Shown here: positions 34,335-43,110 of the stretch, in pieces
Layout: every line of letters starts with the position of its first letter
Position numbering within the stretch: the stretch's first letter is position 1
Assembly (NCBI RefSeq): GCF_036959255.1
Contig: NZ_JAWMTI010000001.1
Span: forward strand, 434,001 to 498,000
Direction of reading: 5' to 3'
DNA length: 64,000 bases
Source of the DNA: Olivibacter sp036959255
GTDB taxonomy: Bacteria > Bacteroidota > Bacteroidia > Sphingobacteriales > Sphingobacteriaceae
Made by a program: the position numbers and the translations under genes
Notes under the pieces: model-generated
Told to the model about the DNA's origin: nothing
Database searches by the model: none
What the model saw: the letters and a program-made list of their open reading frames with translations, nothing else

Positions 34335-35285
34335 ATGAAAAGTGTAGTTTTAGGAGCATCTGGCTTTTTAGGACAAGCCTGTGTCATTGAATTATTGAAC
34401 CGAGGAGATGATGTAATCGCCTTTGATTTGACTTCAAAAAAAGTGAAGTTTAATGATGATGAACATGAGGGAACAATTACTTATGTAACAGGGGATATAC
34501 AAGACAGAAGTAAATTATTGGAAGTTTTTGAGGGAGTAGATGAGGTTTACCTGCTCGCAGGTAAACTAGGGACATCAGAGCTCAATGCATCACTTAGAAA
34601 CGCAATTGCTGTTAATATCATTGGTGCGATTGATGTTTTCGATGCTGCACTTACACGTCGCGTGCCACGTGTACTCTTAGCTTGTAAGCCGAATGCCTGG
34701 CTCAACGTATATACCATTACAAAACATACCGCTGAAAAAATCGCTCATCTTTATTCACGCTATAATCCTATACAAATTAGCACGCTATGTTATTTCAATT
34801 TATTTGGTCCCAGCCAAAAACTATACCCGATACGTAAAATTATACCTGTTTTTGCAGCACAGGCGATTAGAGGACTTCCTATACAAGTATATGGGGATGG
34901 ATTACAAACAGTAGATATGCTTTACTCTAAAGATGCTGCAAAAATTACCGTAGATATTATGCGCCATAAGTTTAATCCGAATACGTTAGATTGCGGAACT
35001 GGAAGAGCTATGACCGTGATAGAAGTCGCACAATCTGTTAATGACTATTTCAATAATGCAGCCGGTTTATCCTTTGTACCCATGCGAAACGGAGAATCCC
35101 CCAACACACACCTCGTTGCTAATATTTCTGCACTTGAAAATACGATAGGCTCTATTCAGTTTACACCTTATCAAGAGGCATTAGCAGCGACACTCGCCTA
35201 TTATGAAAATATACGAGAACATGAAATCGATACGGCTTTGAACTACTTTGGAATAAAACAAACCTTCGATGTTTTATGGACTTAG
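34335..35285 (+). CDS. NAD-dependent sugar epimerase/dehydratase
   Basis: A 316-residue short-chain dehydrogenase of the extended type. VVLGASGFLGQACVIELL is the nucleotide-binding GxxGxxG loop, and Y-T-I-T-K in NVYTITKHTAEKIAHLYSR is the catalytic YxxxK. C-terminal sugar-binding segments (FGPSQKLYPIRKIIPVFAAQAIRGLPIQVYGDGLQTVDMLY) match nucleotide-sugar epimerases. It probably makes a nucleotide sugar for the cluster. It overlaps the next gene by 10 bp. Confidence 0.87.
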   Translation: MKSVVLGASGFLGQACVIELLNRGDDVIAFDLTSKKVKFNDDEHEGTITYVTGDIQDRSKLLEVFEGVDEVYLLAGKLGTSELNASLRNAIAVNIIGAIDVFDAALTRRVPRVLLACKPNAWLNVYTITKHTAEKIAHLYSRYNPIQISTLCYFNLFGPSQKLYPIRKIIPVFAAQAIRGLPIQVYGDGLQTVDMLYSKDAAKITVDIMRHKFNPNTLDCGTGRAMTVIEVAQSVNDYFNNAAGLSFVPMRNGESPNTHLVANISALENTIGSIQFTPYQEALAATLAYYENIREHEIDTALNYFGIKQTFDVLWT

Positions 35286-35926
35286 CCAACAAAAAAATAG
35301 CGATTATCATCGCGCATCCTGATGATGAGGCTATTGGTTGCGGCGGATTCATAAATAAAGCTTCGACCATTGGGGCCACTTCTCGAGTGATTTTGCCGAC
35401 AAGGCGCATTGACCCGCGAGGCATCAAACATTGGGATGAATTAGTTAAGCAATTCCATGATTCTTGCAAACTGCTGGGTGCTGAAGCAATAGTAACACCG
35501 CATGCGACCGATGACTTATTTGCGGAACAGTTCATACCCCAAATTGTACAAGAAATTGATCCTCATATTCAATGGGCAGATATTATCTTAACACATTGGC
35601 ATGGAGATATGCATCAAGCGCATCAAGCCCTCTCTCGGGCCGTTGAATTATGCACTCGTCCATTTCGAAGACACAAAACGGTACTATGTTTCGAAATTGC
35701 AACGGCAACCGACCAACCTTATTTCCAGACATTTTCGCCTAATTGTTTCGTTGTTTTAGATGAAATCGATGTACAAAAAAAAATAGATGCTATGCGATAT
35801 TATGACACGGAACAGATCGCGGGTCGTTTTGCCGAAAATTTAAAGCATCAGCTAAGTTATCGTGGAAATCAAATAGGTACGTCCTACGCGGAAAGTTTCA
35901 TGCTGATGCGTCATTTTATTTACTGA
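35276..35926 (+). CDS. PIG-L family deacetylase
   Basis: A 216-residue metal-dependent N-deacetylase of the PIG-L/LmbE family. The signature AHPDDE (13-18) and the later histidine block WHGDMHQAHQA hold the zinc ligands. Relatives remove the N-acetyl group of an amino sugar, so a step in making a free amino sugar or a phosphoglycan precursor is likely. Sits between epimerase (10-bp overlap) and sugar transferase (2 bp). Confidence 0.87.
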   Translation: MDLANKKIAIIIAHPDDEAIGCGGFINKASTIGATSRVILPTRRIDPRGIKHWDELVKQFHDSCKLLGAEAIVTPHATDDLFAEQFIPQIVQEIDPHIQWADIILTHWHGDMHQAHQALSRAVELCTRPFRRHKTVLCFEIATATDQPYFQTFSPNCFVVLDEIDVQKKIDAMRYYDTEQIAGRFAENLKHQLSYRGNQIGTSYAESFMLMRHFIY

Positions 35927-35928
35927 TT

Positions 35929-36516
35929 ATGTTATCTAGATTCATCGCATTTTTGATGCTCATTATTACCATTCCTATTCTCTTAGTTATTGGATTTGCT
36001 ATTAAGATAGGTTACCCCGGTCCGCTTTTTTATAGCCAAATACGCGAAGGCAAAAATGGGAAAGCTTTTCGCATATGGAAACTACGCACAATGGTTAAAA
36101 ATTCGAAGGAGCTTTTGGACAACCTATTATTAAAGGACAAGGATAGGGTTGCCGAGTGGATGGATTTCGGTCATCTTAAAAATGATCCACGTATCGCTGG
36201 TCCAATCGGACGCTTTGCACGGAAGTCAAACCTAGACGAGCTGCCTCAACTTTGGAATATCTGTAGAGGAGAGATGGCTTTTATAGGTCCTCGTCCATTG
36301 GAGCTCTTCTTAGCGGAACAACTTGCCCCGCGAGTAAGAGCAATACGCAACACGGCGCTACCTGGCTTAACAGGATTGTGGCAGATTGGATTTCGCGACG
36401 AGGTTAACATACAACAAATGCAACGTTATGATTTACTATACATTAGATGTCAGGGTTTGCCTATCGATTTCTATATTCTATGGAGAACGGTAATCATGGG
36501 GTGGAAGAAAAACTAG
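35929..36516 (+). CDS. Undecaprenyl-phosphate sugar phosphotransferase (initiating)
   Basis: A 195-residue membrane-associated bacterial sugar transferase of the short (PglC-like) form. One N-terminal hydrophobic helix (about 1-22), then GPLFYSQIREGKNGKAFRIWKLRTM, LDELPQLWNICRGEMAFIGPRP and LPGLTGLWQI: all three are signature blocks. It places the first sugar-phosphate on the lipid carrier, the first committed step of a surface glycan or O-antigen-like unit. The operon therefore builds a lipid-linked glycan. Confidence 0.92.
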   Translation: MLSRFIAFLMLIITIPILLVIGFAIKIGYPGPLFYSQIREGKNGKAFRIWKLRTMVKNSKELLDNLLLKDKDRVAEWMDFGHLKNDPRIAGPIGRFARKSNLDELPQLWNICRGEMAFIGPRPLELFLAEQLAPRVRAIRNTALPGLTGLWQIGFRDEVNIQQMQRYDLLYIRCQGLPIDFYILWRTVIMGWKKN

Positions 36517-36525
36517 TTCTTGAAG

Positions 36526-37695
36526 ATGGAAAGCATGGGATTAAAGAAAAACCCGAAAATAGCAATTGTGCACGATTGGTTAGTAATGCTGGGAGGTGCT
36601 GATCGTGTATTATTGCAGATCATTGCCTGTTATCCGCAAGCCGATCTTTTTTGTTTGGTTGAAGGGTTACCCCCGGATATTCGTACCAAGTTCCCATCGA
36701 ACATCAAAACAACGTTTATTCAGAAGCTACCTCGCTCGAAAAAATGGTATTGGTATTATGCCCCCTTCATGCCCATGGCCATCGAACAGCTTGACTTAAC
36801 TGAATATGATTTAGTTCTATCCTGCAGTCACGCATTTGCTAAAGGCGTAATTATTCATCCAAATCAACTGCATATTGCTTATATACATTCGCCCATGCGA
36901 TTCGTCTATGATTTGCAATTCGATTACTATCAAAATTTTTCCTTCGAAAAGGGACTAAAACGTTGCCTTGCGTCTTTTATATTTCATCAACTTAGGATAT
37001 GGGATGCACATACGATCCATGGTGTTGATCATTTGATTGCCAACTCAAATTTCGTTCGCAGGCGTATTGTAAAATGTTATAGAAGAGACTCAGAACTTAT
37101 TTATCCTGGTATAGAAACGGGTCGTTTTAAACTTAGCGTTCATAAACAATCCTATTACTTAGCAGGATCATTCATGACCCCTTTTAAACGATTGGATCTT
37201 ATTATTGAATCGTTTAACAAAATGCCTGATAAAAAGCTGCTCTTATTTGGTGCTGGTCCGCAGCAAAAAAAGTTAAAAAAAATGGCTGCGAGTCATATTA
37301 TCTTTTTAGATATCGTATCAGATAATGAATTGGTGACCTTGTTACAAAACGCCCGTGCATTCATTTTTGCGGCTACGGAGGACTTTGGCATGTTAATGGC
37401 AGAAGCCCAAGCCTGCGGCACGCCCGTTATTGCGTACGGAAAGGGCGGGTCGACGGAAATTATACAGGACATAGCCGTTTCACCTGAGCCAACTGGTGTC
37501 CTTTTCCATGAACTAAGCGCTGAAAGTATTCAACAGGCTGTCCTTCTTTTCGAAAACAGCACGGGTTGTATTTCTCCACTCAACTGTAGAAAAAATGCGC
37601 TTCGCTTTGACGTTGCCAACTTTAAACAACAATATATAGAAACGGTCCAGAAGCACTGGGATCAGTGGTTAATAAGTAAAGATGCCATCGGCTAG
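36526..37695 (+). CDS. Glycosyltransferase family 4 (group 1)
   Basis: A 389-residue GT-B-fold retaining glycosyltransferase, counted from ATG 36526; TTG 36520 and ATG 36535 are alternatives. KIAIVHDWLVMLGGADRVLLQ is the N-terminal block and FIFAATEDFGMLMAEAQACGTPVIAYGKGGSTEII the donor-binding E-x7-E type motif. It adds a sugar to the lipid-linked unit. Last gene of the cluster; no flippase or polymerase gene follows. Confidence 0.9.
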   Translation: MESMGLKKNPKIAIVHDWLVMLGGADRVLLQIIACYPQADLFCLVEGLPPDIRTKFPSNIKTTFIQKLPRSKKWYWYYAPFMPMAIEQLDLTEYDLVLSCSHAFAKGVIIHPNQLHIAYIHSPMRFVYDLQFDYYQNFSFEKGLKRCLASFIFHQLRIWDAHTIHGVDHLIANSNFVRRRIVKCYRRDSELIYPGIETGRFKLSVHKQSYYLAGSFMTPFKRLDLIIESFNKMPDKKLLLFGAGPQQKKLKKMAASHIIFLDIVSDNELVTLLQNARAFIFAATEDFGMLMAEAQACGTPVIAYGKGGSTEIIQDIAVSPEPTGVLFHELSAESIQQAVLLFENSTGCISPLNCRKNALRFDVANFKQQYIETVQKHWDQWLISKDAIG

Positions 37696-37878
37696 ACTTG
37701 GTGCGCTTTGCCATCCACCATTTCCCATTATTTAACGAAAGCATAATCCCCTCAACAAAGATCGGACTCACCGCAAAATGAGTAAAAAGCTAATTACCTT
37801 TTTATTTTTTTATTTAAATTGGCAAATAAGTGGCTTATATAATTTTCAACAAGTCAATACATACCTTAGATAAAGAAA

Positions 37879-38937
37879 ATGATCACTGCAACAGATTTAT
37901 GGAAAAAAAAAGCAGTGCTTTGGCATATCCTGGGCTGGCTTATTCTCATTACATATGAAGTAAGTTTTATAATCGCATTGAATGTGGGGTTAACCCTGGA
38001 TCGAGCCATTTGCTCATATAGTCTTGCTATTGGTTTATTTTATTTCCACGCTCACTGGGTGTTGACTCGGGAGAACCGATATTGGTTATTTTTATTTATA
38101 CCGCTTGAAATTGTAGGTTACTATGCAATCCAGACACTTTTTCTATACTTAGGGGTCGATACCGAAAACGAGGGACGCTATAATTTCAATATATTATTGA
38201 TTAAACATAGCTATCGTGCCCTTTTCTTTATCATGCTTAGCACAGTATATTGGATTTTTATCAATGCACTGCGGAAACATCAACAGATAGCCAAGCTAGA
38301 ACAGGAGCGCATTGAGAACGAACAAAAGCAAGGAGATTTAAGAATAAAATTAATGAAATCACAAAACGCTAAATTGCGTACGCAAATCGAGCCCCATTTT
38401 ATCTTTAACACGATGAATTTTATCTACGATGCGGTAGAAGGTGTATCAGAAAAAGCAGGTGAAACAATTTTACTTTTATCCGATATGATGCGTTATGCAT
38501 TACAACGAACAGATGACGATTACGAGGTTCCCTTGCAAATGGAACTGGAACATATACAAAAGCTCATCAGGATAAACAATATAAGAACTAATGGTAAGCT
38601 TAACATCGATTTACAAATCGATCTTGGGAACCATCGTATAGAGGAGTTAAGAACACTCCCGCTCTTATTCATTACTTTTGTAGAGAACATGTACAAACAT
38701 GGCGATTTAACAGACCAGCAGGCACCAGGGGTTGTCTATGTGATTGCTAAGCACAACGAGTTTGTATTTAAAACCTGGAATAAAAAACGAGCCCATATGC
38801 CTCTTAGGGGAACTTCTGTCGGAATTTCAAATGCCAGGGATAGGCTACAGAATTTTTACAACGAACAATTTAGCCTATCTATTAAAAACGGAGCTCATGA
38901 CTATTTAGTCGATCTCACCATTAAAAATCACATATGA
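37879..38937 (+). CDS. LytS-type sensor histidine kinase
   Basis: A 352-residue membrane kinase with four predicted helices (about 15-130), a short coiled-coil (LEQERIENEQKQGDLRIKLMKSQNAKLR) and a His_kinase domain with the phospho-acceptor H173 in IEPHFIFNTMNFI, plus an ATPase part (LPLLFITFVENMYKHG, then GTSVGISNARDRL). It pairs with the overlapping LytTR regulator gene (4-bp ATGA overlap). Signal unknown; adjacent to the polysaccharide operon. Confidence 0.9.
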   Translation: MITATDLWKKKAVLWHILGWLILITYEVSFIIALNVGLTLDRAICSYSLAIGLFYFHAHWVLTRENRYWLFLFIPLEIVGYYAIQTLFLYLGVDTENEGRYNFNILLIKHSYRALFFIMLSTVYWIFINALRKHQQIAKLEQERIENEQKQGDLRIKLMKSQNAKLRTQIEPHFIFNTMNFIYDAVEGVSEKAGETILLLSDMMRYALQRTDDDYEVPLQMELEHIQKLIRINNIRTNGKLNIDLQIDLGNHRIEELRTLPLLFITFVENMYKHGDLTDQQAPGVVYVIAKHNEFVFKTWNKKRAHMPLRGTSVGISNARDRLQNFYNEQFSLSIKNGAHDYLVDLTIKNHI

Positions 38938-39662
38938 TACGTTGCTATATAATTGACGATGAAGAAGCTTCATTAAGCTTGTTAAGTAAATTTATAAACA
39001 AAACCCCTGCACTGCAACTTGAAGGATCTTCCCTTAACCCACTAAATGCCCTGCAAAAGTTTCAACAAAATGAAATCAATCCTGACATTACCTTTTTGGA
39101 TATTAACATGCCTGAAATATCTGGTTTGGAACTGGCCAATTTAATTGGTCAATATACCCATATAGTCTTCACAACAGCCCATACACAATATGGGATGGAA
39201 GCTTTTGATCGCGACGCAATTGATTATATTGCTAAACCTTTTGGTTATGAACGCTTTTTAAAAGCAATATCGCGTTATCAAAAGCTACACCAAAGCAATC
39301 AAGTTTCCCATAAAAAGGAAAATTATTTTTTTATTAGAAATGATACGAAGGGAAAGCTGACACGCGTGTTAATTGATGAAATTCTATATATTGAATCAAC
39401 AGCCAATTTCATCACTATCCACACAAGCACAGAAAAACATACCACCTACCTGACATTAACCGAAGCAGAAGCCCACTTAGCCGCTCATGATTTTGTGAGG
39501 GTCCATAAATCCATTATAGTTAATCCGAAAAATATCAAATCGGTCGAAGGCAGTAAAATTCTGCTCCATAATGATGCGACAATTACAGCCGGCACAAGTT
39601 ATAGAAAGGCATTAACAGGAACAATCAATCAAAGTCTCTTGATTTCCAAACGACGCAGTTGA
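38934..39662 (+). CDS. LytTR-family response regulator
   Basis: A 242-residue regulator. The receiver domain (1-120) has the acidic pair DD (8-9), phospho-acceptor Asp56 in FLDINMP and Lys in IAKPFGYERF. The C-terminal 100 residues are a LytTR DNA-binding domain (YIESTANFITIHT, then FVRVHKSIIVNPKNIKSVEG). It forms a two-component pair with the upstream kinase and probably acts on promoters nearby. Confidence 0.92.
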   Translation: MIRCYIIDDEEASLSLLSKFINKTPALQLEGSSLNPLNALQKFQQNEINPDITFLDINMPEISGLELANLIGQYTHIVFTTAHTQYGMEAFDRDAIDYIAKPFGYERFLKAISRYQKLHQSNQVSHKKENYFFIRNDTKGKLTRVLIDEILYIESTANFITIHTSTEKHTTYLTLTEAEAHLAAHDFVRVHKSIIVNPKNIKSVEGSKILLHNDATITAGTSYRKALTGTINQSLLISKRRS

Positions 39663-39683
39663 TCCCTTTGTTTTAGTTCAATG

Positions 39684-39707
39684 CCCCACCCTACAAAGAG
39701 AGTGGGG
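39684..39707. terminator. Hairpin between convergent LytTR and phosphatase genes
   Basis: CCCCAC and GTGGGG pair over 6 GC-rich bp with a 12-base loop in the 53-bp convergent gap. Its tail TAAAACC is weak, so it is a moderate terminator call. Confidence 0.45.
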
Positions 39708-39715
39708 TAAAACCA

Positions 39716-41548
39716 TTATTTTGCGGAAAGTAAGTCAAAAATACGCTTTCCGATATCGCTGTTTTGCATAAAGCCTGTAAAATTCGAAGCTCCCGGCCCA
39801 TAACTATAAACAGGAATTGGAGCTCCCGTATGATCGTTGGTAATAAACTCACCTAACACAAAACCCTGCTCATAATCGCCGTCTACCAATACCAATCCAC
39901 CGGTTTCGTGATCGGAAGTTACGACCACTAAGGTGCCCTCGTACTTATCGGCGTACTGTAAAGCTTTCCCTAATATCCGATCAAAGCTCAAATACTCATC
40001 GATGCATTGCGCGATTTTATTGTTGTGACCTCCACCATCTATTTTGGCGCCCTCTACCATCATGAAAAACTGATCACTCTGCTTCTCCATCCGACCAAGT
40101 GCTTGGTCGAAGGCCTCCTCCAACATATGATAATTACTTGCGGGATCATCCTGTGCCAAACAGATAAGCTGTTGATTGCTTGGTACACTTTCAATGCCTT
40201 GTAAACCATTTTGAATAATAGTACCTTTTGTAATCAATTGTCGTTTCAAGTCGGCACTATCTGCAACTAAGCTCGGGTGGCTTCCACCGATAAAGAGTTT
40301 TACCGGGCTTTTCAAAATATCGTAAGCAATAGCCGTCGAATGATCACGTTCGCTTTGATGAGCAAAGAAAGAGGCAGGGGTAGCTCCCGTAAGTTTGTCA
40401 TTTGTTAAAATAGCGCTTGGTATTTGCAAATTATTCAACTTTTCCGGTAAATTAGGTAAAGCCTTACCGATACTATCATTCCCTATGTAGCGATTGCGTG
40501 TCTTTTCCCCTGTAGCAAAAGCAGTGGCTCCCGCTGCAGAATCCGTATTATAATCATCCGCAGGGGCGGTATTCTGAAAACCGATATGCCTAAATTGTGT
40601 CATATGCAATTGCCCTCCATTAATCGTCGCTGCTGCCCATTGCTGATTGAAACCCGCTCCATCGCTAATGAGCAAGATCACTCTCTTTACTTTCTCTTGC
40701 CTACCATCATGCTTATAACTGGGCAGGTATACTGCGTGCTTGCTCTTTCGTCGGTAGCTGTTCACGCTATACTTATTTAAAAAAACAGCTAAAGCATTAG
40801 GTGAATCGGTATTTAAATAATCGACTCCTAGCTTTATAAAGGCTTGCCAAGTCGTTTTGGTGTCCGGACAACCCCAAAATCGTACGGGTTTACCAAGAGC
40901 ATGTACCGAATCAACGAAATGCTTGACCCTTCCCCGTTCGGGTTCAGTTATCCTACCTAGTCCGTTCCAAGTGCTGAATGCCTGAAAAGGGGCACTGTAG
41001 AAAGCGACTCTTTTAAGCTGCTCATCGTTGTAATGAGTCTGAGCGCGCCCATCAAAATAAAATATCGAATCAAAATCTTGGAAGCGCCCGGGATCAGGCA
41101 TATTACCACTGATCACTAAACGCACGGCATCTGGATTCCTGTTTACATCGAAATAGGTTCGTATGGGAGCAAGTTGCTGCTCTAATATTTTCAATGCAGG
41201 TTCTCCTTGTGTTTTTAAATCGATCAAAAACTGTAGCTTCCCTCCTTCTGGATAGACTTTACCATGATGTAACGCGATCTCATGCAGTAAAGGTTTGATG
41301 TATAACGCTTGAAGCGTATGCCCTGGTTTTATCTGTCCTTCTTCATGTGCTACATAAAGTGAATCATTTTTCAGAAACACATCAATTTCGATCGATGCAA
41401 ACCGATTCGCGTAGGCCGTATAAAAAGGTTGGGCCTGTAAATAATCATTGTGTGAATGCGCATTTTTGTTAACCGAGTATGATTGCGCTTGCGCAAACAG
41501 CCCGACACTTATCAGGCTGCATAAACATATCCATTTCTTACTGTTCAT
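39716..41548 (-). CDS. Fusion of GDPD-like phosphodiesterase and alkaline phosphatase (PUL 2)
   Basis: A 610-residue exported protein (signal peptide 1-22). Residues about 25-265 are a PLC/GDPD-like phosphodiesterase domain: H31-S-H33-N-D, EIDVF (54-58), VAHE (67-70), and FWGCPDTKTTW plus LNTDSP at its end. Residues about 285-608 are a full alkaline phosphatase: LLISDGAGF (Asp296), the nucleophile Ser337 in TDSAAGATAFATG, and SDHETGG and the C-terminal half. Together they could split a phosphodiester and then remove the phosphate. It is the last gene of the sigma-FecR-SusCD operon (13 bp after SusD). Confidence 0.88.
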   Translation of the reverse strand: MNSKKWICLCSLISVGLFAQAQSYSVNKNAHSHNDYLQAQPFYTAYANRFASIEIDVFLKNDSLYVAHEEGQIKPGHTLQALYIKPLLHEIALHHGKVYPEGGKLQFLIDLKTQGEPALKILEQQLAPIRTYFDVNRNPDAVRLVISGNMPDPGRFQDFDSIFYFDGRAQTHYNDEQLKRVAFYSAPFQAFSTWNGLGRITEPERGRVKHFVDSVHALGKPVRFWGCPDTKTTWQAFIKLGVDYLNTDSPNALAVFLNKYSVNSYRRKSKHAVYLPSYKHDGRQEKVKRVILLISDGAGFNQQWAAATINGGQLHMTQFRHIGFQNTAPADDYNTDSAAGATAFATGEKTRNRYIGNDSIGKALPNLPEKLNNLQIPSAILTNDKLTGATPASFFAHQSERDHSTAIAYDILKSPVKLFIGGSHPSLVADSADLKRQLITKGTIIQNGLQGIESVPSNQQLICLAQDDPASNYHMLEEAFDQALGRMEKQSDQFFMMVEGAKIDGGGHNNKIAQCIDEYLSFDRILGKALQYADKYEGTLVVVTSDHETGGLVLVDGDYEQGFVLGEFITNDHTGAPIPVYSYGPGASNFTGFMQNSDIGKRIFDLLSAK

Positions 41549-41561
41549 TTAATACTTATAA

Positions 41562-43100
41562 TTACGGTTGAAACCAAACTTTTGTATTATGAGTCGGCAT
41601 GGTACCTCCCATCGTTTCATTTACCCATTTGATCAGGTTTGGATTGTTTTGTTCATTGTCCGAATAAACATACCGAACCGGGATCGGGGCCAAAACCGAG
41701 GGACCGGGCTTTAACTGTGGATAACCCGTACGTCGCCAAGAAGCCCAGGCCTCGTAACCATTTAAAAAAGCATCGATCCATTGCTGTTGAGCAATTTGCT
41801 TCAAAGCGGTTTCTTCTTGAAGTGCCATATCGGTACGCGCCAAGAAGATAGTTGCCTCGGTTGAACTAATATAAGGCGTTTCCTCATTGGATACTTGGCC
41901 CACTTGTGGCCATTTAGCCAACGAAGCGGCAACCCCCGCTAAATAAACGGTCGCAGCATCTCCTTCAACCCCCATATTTCTTACAATCGCTTCTGCTTTA
42001 AGGAGTAAAAGTTCACTATAAGAAAAAAGGAATGCTCTGTTTTCCTTTCTGATTCGTTTACCTAAAACAGAGAAATCGTCTTTATTTAAGCCTCTTTGCT
42101 CATATAGTGCACTCTGTTCCAATGAACTCAATCCAACCTGCTGACCACGATAAATATAAGAAGCCGCCGGGTTATTACGATGCGCATTGAACGAATTTTT
42201 AGTTGGAGCTACATAAATTTTCAACCTTGGGTCCGCCACATTTTGCAACATGTTTACCATTGCTTCACTAACTCTGTCGTTTCCGTCGAAGTTTACACCG
42301 CTACCATCGCTTGGCGGATTAAGGATAAACCATTGGTAAAGATTCGCATTATTATTATATACCAGTGTAGCCTGATCTTCCACTTTCTCAAATATCGGAT
42401 ATTCTGATGGGTTATTAAAAATGGCGCTTATTGCAGCTGAAACATCCCCCTTTTGAGATTGACGCATTAATATTCTCACTTTTAACGAATTCGCGAATTT
42501 GCGCCAAGCATGGATATTACCATTATAGAGAATATCGCGATTGACCGTTAAAGAGGGATCGGCATTTTTTAACAATTGATTAGCCTGCTCCAAATCAGCC
42601 AGCATCAACCCATATACCTCTCGTTGCGCCTGATAATGCGGAAATTCGAGCCCTGCAACATCACCTTTTCCAGCCTCATTATAAGGAATATCGCCATAAG
42701 CATCGCTCATTATTGATAAAATATAAACTTTACAAATCAGGGAAACAGCCTCGTAATGGGGCATTTGATTTTGCTGCGCAAGTAACCCTAATTGATTCAC
42801 ATCTTTTATAAGTCGCATCGCACCGTTCCATTCCTCGCGAAAAGAAGCGCCGGTTAGGTTATATCGTCCATCTTCTTCACTGGTTCCACCCAAATAAGCA
42901 ATATGTTGAACGAATTGCCCTGCCCTACTTCCTCCGCTGGCAGTCATTGTACTAACGGCCCCACTGATGATAGGAGGTAATAACATCTCGGGAGGTACGA
43001 TAGCTGGATTATTGGGATTAATATTAATTTCTTCAAAATCTTTACACGATCCGAAAGTAAGTGAAAGGATCGATAGGGAAAAATAGATCAACTTCTTCAT
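41562..43100 (-). CDS. SusD-like outer-membrane lipoprotein (PUL 2, SusD-like 2 type)
   Basis: A 512-residue lipoprotein; lipobox LTFGSC (Cys about 19). The segment DFEEININPNNPAIVPPEMLLPPI is the opening typical of the SusD-like 2 subgroup. The rest contains the helix repeats (LLLKAEAIVRN, QQWIDAFLNGYEAWASWRRTGYP). It caps the partner SusC channel and binds the ligand. The gene follows SusC by 10 bp. Confidence 0.92.
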   Translation of the reverse strand: MKKLIYFSLSILSLTFGSCKDFEEININPNNPAIVPPEMLLPPIISGAVSTMTASGGSRAGQFVQHIAYLGGTSEEDGRYNLTGASFREEWNGAMRLIKDVNQLGLLAQQNQMPHYEAVSLICKVYILSIMSDAYGDIPYNEAGKGDVAGLEFPHYQAQREVYGLMLADLEQANQLLKNADPSLTVNRDILYNGNIHAWRKFANSLKVRILMRQSQKGDVSAAISAIFNNPSEYPIFEKVEDQATLVYNNNANLYQWFILNPPSDGSGVNFDGNDRVSEAMVNMLQNVADPRLKIYVAPTKNSFNAHRNNPAASYIYRGQQVGLSSLEQSALYEQRGLNKDDFSVLGKRIRKENRAFLFSYSELLLLKAEAIVRNMGVEGDAATVYLAGVAASLAKWPQVGQVSNEETPYISSTEATIFLARTDMALQEETALKQIAQQQWIDAFLNGYEAWASWRRTGYPQLKPGPSVLAPIPVRYVYSDNEQNNPNLIKWVNETMGGTMPTHNTKVWFQP

Positions 43101-43110
43101 AGTGCTTTCT

